Source of the DNA: Anaerolineae bacterium
Lineage (GTDB): Bacteria; Chloroflexota; Anaerolineae; Promineifilales; Promineifilaceae
Assembly (NCBI GenBank): GCA_030425205.1
Contig: JAUIAP010000006.1
Span: forward strand, 62,001-126,000
Direction of reading: 5' to 3'
Length of the DNA stretch: 64,000 nt
In this document: positions 58,732 through 64,000 of the stretch, piece after piece
Position numbering within the stretch: the stretch's first letter is position 1
Layout of the letters: each line of letters begins with the position of its first letter
Notes under the pieces: generated by a model
Database searches by the model: none
The model's input: the letters and a program-made list of their open reading frames with translations, nothing else
What the model was told of the DNA's origin: nothing
Translations under genes and position numbers: made by a program

Positions 58732-61515
58732 TTAACCCGTATTTTTGAGACCAGCCGCAACGCCGTTAATGGTTTGGAAGATCGCTTCGAGCAGCGTCTG
58801 CGCCTCTGGTGAGCTTTCATCGAGCGCACGATATTGCCGCAATAATTCGACCTGCAAGAAGTTGAGCGGATCGACATAAGGATTACGAACGCGGATGCTG
58901 TACTGCAAAACGGATTGATTTTCCAAGATTTCGCGCTGTTCCGTAATGCGCAATGCCCAATCGACGGCGCGATCATGTTCTGCCTTTATTTCGCTAAAGA
59001 CCGATTCACGAATGTGTGCATCCTGCACGAGATTGGCATAAAGCCGTGCAATGCCCATGTCCGCCTTGCCCAGCGACATCTGCGCGTTGTCGATGACCCC
59101 TCTAAAGAATTCCCATTCTTTGTACATCTCACGCAGCAGAGCGAGTTGTTCTTCACCCTGTTCGCCAAATGCGGCCAAGGCTGACCCTACGCCATACCAG
59201 CCGGGCAACACGTGGCGCGATTGCATCCATGAGAAGACCCATGGGATGGCGCGTAGAAAGGCAAAGGGATCATCCGATTTGGCGCGTTTAGCGGGGCGGG
59301 AGCCAATTTGCATCTTTGACAGTTCGCGGATGGGGGTCGCCTCTTGCCAATAGTGCACGAGATTGGGCGTATCATAAACAAAGGCACGGTACGATTTGTG
59401 GGCGATGATGGCGAGCTCATCCATCGCCGCAATCCAGTTCGGATTGATCTCGACATGGCGACGGGGATTGCTGGCAACGAGGACAGAGTAGACAACTTGT
59501 TCGAGGTGGCGTTGGGCGATTTCGGCCGAACTGTACCGTTCATACAACACCTCCCCCTGCTCTGTTATGCGAAAACGACCATCGACCGAGTGGGGCGGCT
59601 GTGCCATGATCGCTCGCTTCATCGGGCCACCCCCACGCGCAATCGTGCCACCACGCCCATGAAAAAGCGTCAACACAACATCCTGCTCGCGGCACGTGTC
59701 GGCGAGACTGGCCTGCGCTCGATAGAGTTCCCAATTTGCCGCCAAAAATCCCGCATCCTTGTTGCTATCACTATAGCCGATCATGATGTCCTGCACTTTG
59801 TCACGGTCAGCGAGATGGGCAGCGTAAACGGGATGGGCAAATAGCTCGACCAAGACGGCGGGGGCGGCCTCCAAATCTGCGCGTGTTTCAAAGAGCGGCG
59901 AAATCGCCATCCCGTCGCGCACGCCGTCACTGCGTCGGTTGATGCCAAACCAATAGGTTAAGAGTAGCACCACCAGCACATCGGCAACGCCGCGCGTCAT
60001 GCTGATGATGTAGGGGCCAAATGCGTCTGGACCGTAGATGTCGATGGTGCGCTTGATAAGGCGCAGAAGATTGAGGGTTTCGGCCGAATTTCCGCTCAAC
60101 CCTTCGATGTTCTCCAAGTCGGGAATCTCTTGCGTCAATAGTTCACTCAATAAGGTAATTCGCTCCCGCTCGTTCAATGCCTGATAGCTTTCGACAATAT
60201 CCAACTTGGCAAAAAGCTCGTCCAAGACGTCATCGTGGAACTTGCTCTCTTGCCGAATATCGAGCTTGGCCCCCTGCAAACCAAACACATCAGCTTGCGC
60301 TCGAAATGCGTCTAATCCCCCTTTGGCAATAATCGCCGCACCGTCCGCAGTGAGGCTCTCCTGCATGGCGTGGATCGGCTCACGCAACTGCGCGATGGTG
60401 CGCAACGTTGGCAGCGGGTCGTCATGTTCGCCCAGCAGACGTTCGCTCATCGTCTTTTCGGCCGATGCCTGTTTCAACTGTTCGCGCAAGATAGATGAGG
60501 CAAGTCGATACGGTTCGTTGGGATAGCGATCTGCGATGAAGGTGAGGTGTTTGTTATGGTCTGTCGTATGCGCGTCGATATAGTTCTGCAATTCGGCCGA
60601 AATTGGCGACAACTTTTCCGACAAACTGAGGGAGCGGCTCAGCAACTGGGCCGTCTTGGCATGTCTCTCTAGGGCTAAACCACGATGCAACTTCAACGTG
60701 TTGGCCGTCACAGCGGCCGTCACAAATGGGTTGCCATCCCGATCCCCGCCCATCCATGAACCAAATGTCAAAAAGTTGTCGGGGGTCGCCGTATCGGGAT
60801 AATGTTTGGCAAGCGCAGCGCGCATCACCTGATAGATGGCAGGAACGACATGCCAAATGACCTCGCCCAAGTGGTACAAACCCGTTTTCACCTCATCTTC
60901 CACCGTTGGCTTCGTCAGGCGTGTTCCCGCTGTTAGCCAGAGGCTCGTGATTTCAGCGTGGAGCTGTTGACCTAGTTCACGCTCCTCACGCGGTAACAAT
61001 GACGAACGCTCACTCTCTTTGAGCAATCGGCCGATCCGCTGTAATTTGCTCAAGATCGTCCGTCGCTTCGCCTCTGTGGGGTGTGCCGTGAAGACCAGTT
61101 CGATCTTTAATCGGTCTAGCAAACGCTGCATCTCAAATCGTTCGACCCCCGAATCGCGCAACTCTTGCACCGCCAACGCAATCGACTTATCGAGCGGACG
61201 TGGGTCCGCCTTGCGCTCGCGCTCTCGCGTGACGCGCACGCGGTGATTCGCCTCAGCGATATTGATCAATTCAAAATAGGCGGTAAATGCCCGCGCCAAT
61301 ACTTTTTTCTCGTCTAACGACAATGCGGCCACACGATCTGTGATGTTTTGGTCTGAGTAGACATCACTATCTTGCCGGCGCACCTTTGTTGCTGCGCGAA
61401 TCGTCTCGACGAGCAGATACTCATCCAATCCTTCTTGTTCGCGAATCACCTTGCCGAGCATGCTGCCAAGTCGATGGATGTCTGCACTAAGTTGCTCTTC
61501 TAATTTTGCGGTCAT
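58732..61515 (-). CDS. ppc: Phosphoenolpyruvate carboxylase
   Basis: Carboxylates PEP to oxaloacetate, refilling the TCA cycle. The 927-aa protein shows the catalytic His in VFTAHPTEAKRRTIL, the GSWMGGDRDGNPFVTA motif, FHGRGGTIARGGGPM with catalytic residues, and the conserved end AAGLKNTG. Full length for the bacterial type. GGGAGAA lies 6 bp before the ATG. Stands alone between terminators. Confidence 0.97.
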   Translation of the reverse strand: MTAKLEEQLSADIHRLGSMLGKVIREQEGLDEYLLVETIRAATKVRRQDSDVYSDQNITDRVAALSLDEKKVLARAFTAYFELINIAEANHRVRVTRERERKADPRPLDKSIALAVQELRDSGVERFEMQRLLDRLKIELVFTAHPTEAKRRTILSKLQRIGRLLKESERSSLLPREERELGQQLHAEITSLWLTAGTRLTKPTVEDEVKTGLYHLGEVIWHVVPAIYQVMRAALAKHYPDTATPDNFLTFGSWMGGDRDGNPFVTAAVTANTLKLHRGLALERHAKTAQLLSRSLSLSEKLSPISAELQNYIDAHTTDHNKHLTFIADRYPNEPYRLASSILREQLKQASAEKTMSERLLGEHDDPLPTLRTIAQLREPIHAMQESLTADGAAIIAKGGLDAFRAQADVFGLQGAKLDIRQESKFHDDVLDELFAKLDIVESYQALNERERITLLSELLTQEIPDLENIEGLSGNSAETLNLLRLIKRTIDIYGPDAFGPYIISMTRGVADVLVVLLLTYWFGINRRSDGVRDGMAISPLFETRADLEAAPAVLVELFAHPVYAAHLADRDKVQDIMIGYSDSNKDAGFLAANWELYRAQASLADTCREQDVVLTLFHGRGGTIARGGGPMKRAIMAQPPHSVDGRFRITEQGEVLYERYSSAEIAQRHLEQVVYSVLVASNPRRHVEINPNWIAAMDELAIIAHKSYRAFVYDTPNLVHYWQEATPIRELSKMQIGSRPAKRAKSDDPFAFLRAIPWVFSWMQSRHVLPGWYGVGSALAAFGEQGEEQLALLREMYKEWEFFRGVIDNAQMSLGKADMGIARLYANLVQDAHIRESVFSEIKAEHDRAVDWALRITEQREILENQSVLQYSIRVRNPYVDPLNFLQVELLRQYRALDESSPEAQTLLEAIFQTINGVAAGLKNTG

Positions 61516-61688
61516 CTAATTCTCCCAAAGTAATGTCCCATGGATTATGATCTTCTCAACTTAATTGTAACGGGATGCGGTGCATGTGGCATTCGTCAAG
61601 TTGCACAGTTTTGTCACTTCGTAAGGTCTCCTACACCAATCGGCCGAAAATCAATCCATAATACACGGACTGAATTTGCGAGGAACCC

Positions 61689-62939
61689 ATGAACCGACTC
61701 ATTTTATTACTGATTATATTGATTGTAGCTTGTACGCCGACGACGCGGGAGCAGGAATCGGCCGATGCGACCCTTCCACCGCCTGCCACCGTAACTTCTA
61801 TGCCGGCAAATACAGAGAGTGCCAAACCAACTTTGGCAGCAACACAACCTATGCAAGACGCATACGCACGCGAAGATACACGTCCCCAAGCAATCATCAA
61901 CCATACCCGCGATTGGCAGACCAACTTTGATCGCCGCGCCATCGAGTGGGATGAGGTGCGCTCCGGTGGGCCTCCACGCGACGGCATCCCGTCAATTGAC
62001 GAGCCGCAATTTGTCAATTTTGGTGATGCCGACCTCTGGTTAGCAGCGGTAGAGCCTGTCGTTTCGCTTGAGGTCAACGGCGTGGCGCGCGCCTATCCAT
62101 TGCAAATTTTGACGTGGCACGAAATTGTCAACGATGAAATTGGCGGCGTGCCTGTCGTCGTCACCTTTTGTCCACTGTGCAACTCCGCCGTCGTCTTTGA
62201 CCGACGTGTCGATGGAGACGTTTTCGAGTTCGGTGTCAGTGGCCTGCTGCGCAACAGCGATTTGATCATGTACGATCGAACAACCGAAACACTCTGGCAA
62301 CAGTTCACAGGAGAAGGGTTGGTTGGCGATTTGACGGGCAAACAACTTGACTTCCTGCCATCTCAACTGATCAGTTACGCCAATTTCAAAGCCGCCTATC
62401 CCGATGGTCAAGTGCTCTCTAAGGCAACAGGATTTGATCGAGCCTATGGGCGCAATCCGTATGCAGGTTACGACACGGTTCCCGGTCGGCCGTTTCTGTT
62501 CAGCGGTGAATTAGATGAGCGGCTTGGTCCAGTTGATCGGGTTGTGACGGTGCGCATGGCAGCGAAAGAGGTCGATATCGCCTATCCATTGGCGACACTT
62601 GCTGAGCTTGGCGCGATCAATGACGATCCAGCGGGAGAACCGATCGTCGTTTTTCATCTGCCCGGCACGACGAGCGCATTAGGCGCAGCGGAAATTGCCC
62701 GCGCTGAAGATGTCGGCGCGACTGCCGTCTTCAGTCGTGTTGTTGACGGGCAAACGCTGACGTTTAGTCGTGAGGGTGAGCATTTTGTCGATGCGGAGAC
62801 GGGAACAGAGTGGAACATCGTTGGACAGGCCGTCGCGGGGGCGTTGGCAGGGACACAGTTGGCGCCAATCGTGGCGGCCGACCATTTTTGGTTTTCGTGG
62901 GCGGCATTTCGGCCGAATACGATCATCTATCAGCCTTAA
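61689..62939 (+). CDS. DUF3179-domain lipoprotein
   Basis: A 416-aa exported protein with lipobox IVAC (Cys15), a short linker and a DUF3179 domain from about residue 95 to the end. The signature is AYPLQILTWHEIVND, VVTFCPLCNSAVVFDRR and LLRNSDLIMYDRTTETLWQQFTG; the two Cys in FCPLCNS suggest a redox or metal role. The family has no established function. GAGGAACCC before the ATG is a good ribosome-binding site. A Thr/Pro-rich spacer is like the other lipoproteins in the window. Confidence 0.88.
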   Translation: MNRLILLLIILIVACTPTTREQESADATLPPPATVTSMPANTESAKPTLAATQPMQDAYAREDTRPQAIINHTRDWQTNFDRRAIEWDEVRSGGPPRDGIPSIDEPQFVNFGDADLWLAAVEPVVSLEVNGVARAYPLQILTWHEIVNDEIGGVPVVVTFCPLCNSAVVFDRRVDGDVFEFGVSGLLRNSDLIMYDRTTETLWQQFTGEGLVGDLTGKQLDFLPSQLISYANFKAAYPDGQVLSKATGFDRAYGRNPYAGYDTVPGRPFLFSGELDERLGPVDRVVTVRMAAKEVDIAYPLATLAELGAINDDPAGEPIVVFHLPGTTSALGAAEIARAEDVGATAVFSRVVDGQTLTFSREGEHFVDAETGTEWNIVGQAVAGALAGTQLAPIVAADHFWFSWAAFRPNTIIYQP

Positions 62940-62972
62940 AGATGCCAACAACCTACGAGAACTGTTGACAGC

Positions 62973-63491
62973 CTAAGGATTCAAAAACGCATTGGCCTGC
63001 AAAACGCCCACGACGCTTTTGGCGTCGGTCAGCTCACCACGCAACGCCATGGCAACGAGTTCCTTGAGCGGAATCGGCCGAATTTCGATCTCCTCATCTT
63101 CATCCATTGGCAACGGATCTTCTGATAGCCCTTGTGCCAAAAAGATTTTCATCACCTCGTTGCTCGTTCCCGGCGATGGCAGCATTTCGCCCAACAACGT
63201 CAAGCTCTCGGCGCGGTAGCCCGTCTCCTCGCGCAACTCGCGCTGGGCAGCTTCGGGATATGGTTCATCGCCGTCGAGGGTACCTGCGGGGAGTTCGAGG
63301 AGATTTCGGCCGAAAACGGGTCGAAACTGCTCAATCATCAATACGTTATCGCCCAACATCGGAACCAGAACTACCGATCCCGGATGCTCGATCAGGGCCA
63401 GATCCATAACATGCCCGCTCTCAAGTCGAACCTTGTCAAGCCTGAATTGCCATTTCCCATCCCACAAAACGTTTTGTTGCAATATGTCCAT
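62973..63491 (-). CDS. NUDIX hydrolase (ADP-ribose pyrophosphatase-like)
   Basis: A 172-aa NUDIX enzyme, most like ADP-ribose pyrophosphatases. The Nudix box spans residues about 75-100 (LPAGTLDGDEPYPEAAQREL then REETGY), giving the Glu residues that bind Mg. Before it lies VLVPMLGDNVLMIEQFRP, typical of ADP-ribose hydrolases, and after it PSPGTSNEVMKIFLAQGL, also typical. An upstream frame to 63527 would run into the terminator hairpin, so the ATG at 63491 is preferred. Confidence 0.88.
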   Translation of the reverse strand: MDILQQNVLWDGKWQFRLDKVRLESGHVMDLALIEHPGSVVLVPMLGDNVLMIEQFRPVFGRNLLELPAGTLDGDEPYPEAAQRELREETGYRAESLTLLGEMLPSPGTSNEVMKIFLAQGLSEDPLPMDEDEEIEIRPIPLKELVAMALRGELTDAKSVVGVLQANAFLNP

Positions 63492-63496
63492 AAATA

Positions 63497-63530
63497 AAAA
63501 ATGCGTACCGTGTATGACGGTACGCAAGCT
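63497..63530 (-). terminator. Terminator after the LysM-protein gene
   Basis: TGCGTACCG (63502-63510) pairs with CGGTACGCA (63518-63526), 7-nt loop. On the minus strand TTTTTTATTT follows, 30 bp past the LysM gene stop. Confidence 0.8.
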
Positions 63531-63559
63531 GTTTTAGATCCTCTTAATCAGCCAGCAAT

Positions 63560-64000
63560 TTAGCGATTCGGGATTTTGATCTCTTGATTGAACTTGATTT
63601 GGTTGACGTTGACAATGCCATTGTAGTCGGCCAACTCTTGCACGGTGTAGCCGTAACGTTGACCAATGACAAAGAGCGTTTCACCATAGCTAACCACGTG
63701 AATAAAGAAGTTGTTGGGGTCGAATTGTGGGGTCGTTTCGGCCGAATCGCCCGCAGCATCCGCCGCACCAGCCACAATCTGCAACGTCTCACCAGCCGTA
63801 ATGCTGTGTTCGTTAGGCAGGTTGTTCGCAACAACGATGTCCTGAATTGAAACACCGTATTGCTGTGCGATGGTGCCGACCGTATCGCCAAATTGAATTA
63901 CATGCGTAATCGCTTCTGGGCTTGTAGCAGCGTCACCGCTGCCGTCAGTTGCACCTTCGCCACTGCCGTCAGTCGCCGCACCTTCACCACTGCCATCGGT
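63560..64000 (-). CDS. LysM-domain protein (5' end outside window)
   Basis: The minus-strand frame is open to the edge of the window, giving the last 146 residues. It has a repeated Gly/Ser linker (TDGSGEGA units) followed by two LysM domains: HVIQFGDTVGTIAQQYGVSI and HVVSYGETLFVIGQRYGYTV, each with a Gly-Asp/Glu-Thr and a middle Tyr-Gly. LysM binds peptidoglycan or chitin-like glycans, so this is probably a surface protein. The linker repeats at DNA level near 63941-64000. The missing N-terminus probably includes an export signal. Confidence 0.85.
   Translation of the reverse strand, partial: TDGSGEGAATDGSGEGATDGSGDAATSPEAITHVIQFGDTVGTIAQQYGVSIQDIVVANNLPNEHSITAGETLQIVAGAADAAGDSAETTPQFDPNNFFIHVVSYGETLFVIGQRYGYTVQELADYNGIVNVNQIKFNQEIKIPNR

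Larger units (their letters stand above)
846..63745. repeat. Dispersed octamer palindrome TCGGCCGA (about 90 copies across the window)
   Basis: The exact 8-mer TCGGCCGA occurs about 90 times from 846 to 63745 (eye count), mostly inside genes, on average once per 700 bp. Flanks favour A/T, often TTTCGGCCGAAA. In coding frames it usually encodes Ser-Ala-Asp/Glu (TCG GCC GA) or Ile/x-Gly-Arg (TC GGC CGA). Chance expectation is about one copy in 64 kb. See the matching finding. Confidence 0.85.

Noticed and set aside
1..64000. CRISPR arrays, prophage, toxin-antitoxin or restriction-modification systems
   Set aside because: I looked for repeated spacers, integrases, methylases and paired small ORFs on both strands and found none that could be supported.

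Overview
The window looks like a chromosomal segment of a member of the Chloroflexota, probably an Anaerolineae-type lineage. This is an inference from gene content and protein style, not from a marker-gene search. Supporting signs are secreted lipoproteins with very long Thr/Pro-rich linkers, an adenosylcobalamin-dependent ribonucleotide reductase, an LCP-family lipoprotein, a class A PBP with an extracellular tail, a DUF3179 lipoprotein, large GT-C-type membrane proteins and no sign of an LPS outer membrane. No phage, plasmid, insertion-sequence transposase, CRISPR array or rRNA was seen. Base composition and coding style are uniform, so this reads as core chromosome sprinkled with small palindromic repeats.

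Layout. 1-0.7 kb: 3' end of a sugar-type ABC ATPase. 0.8-7.7 kb: ATP-grasp and esterase genes, recA with two LexA-type operators, a TPR protein, an ITPase-like enzyme under a GbsR/MarR regulator, and thiD. 7.9-12.3 kb: a CARDB/HExxH lipoprotein, a triple-FKBP lipoprotein, a selenocysteine tRNA (selC), rnhB, and an unannotated 43-aa peptide with a lasso-type leader motif. 12.5-17.7 kb: nrdJ, nrdR, an M48 protease and an F420-type dinucleotide-binding enzyme. 17.7-20.8 kb: an apparent operon of DEDDh exonuclease, pseudokinase and glpD. 20.9-28.7 kb: tRNA-Lys, a flavin halogenase-like enzyme, and two divergent giant GT-C membrane proteins. 28.8-33.2 kb: a 53-aa orphan protein, a cysteine hydrolase, and a polysaccharide-export permease abutting an LCP lipoprotein. 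33.3-40.7 kb: clpC, an ABC ATPase, deoC with an aldehyde dehydrogenase, and phosphofructokinase. 40.7-48.0 kb: a remarkable ECF sigma / ankyrin / pseudo-F1-beta fusion, a class A PBP and argS. 48.3-58.6 kb: a three-gene operon for a compact Pfa-like (PUFA-synthase-like) megasynthase plus an acyl-CoA carboxylase carboxyltransferase. 58.7-64 kb: ppc, a DUF3179 lipoprotein, a NUDIX hydrolase and a truncated LysM protein.

How the genes work together. deoC and the aldehyde dehydrogenase can send deoxyribose-5-P to glyceraldehyde-3-P and acetate; Pfk and Ppc sit in central carbon flow. The carboxyltransferase plausibly supplies malonyl- or methylmalonyl-CoA to the megasynthase, whose ACP lies only on the second protein. 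PBP, LCP protein, export permease, GT-C proteins and LysM protein all point to envelope building.

Most notable signals. (1) The sigma-ankyrin-F1beta-like fusion at 40.8-42.8 kb, in which the nucleotide-binding residues of the F1 fold are lost. (2) The minimal Pfa-like synthase with a split domain order. (3) The palindrome TCGGCCGA, counted by eye about 90 times in 64 kb when about one is expected, comparable to cyanobacterial HIP1. (4) Dispersed intergenic palindromes, including one two-copy MITE-like element with an apparent 9-bp target duplication.
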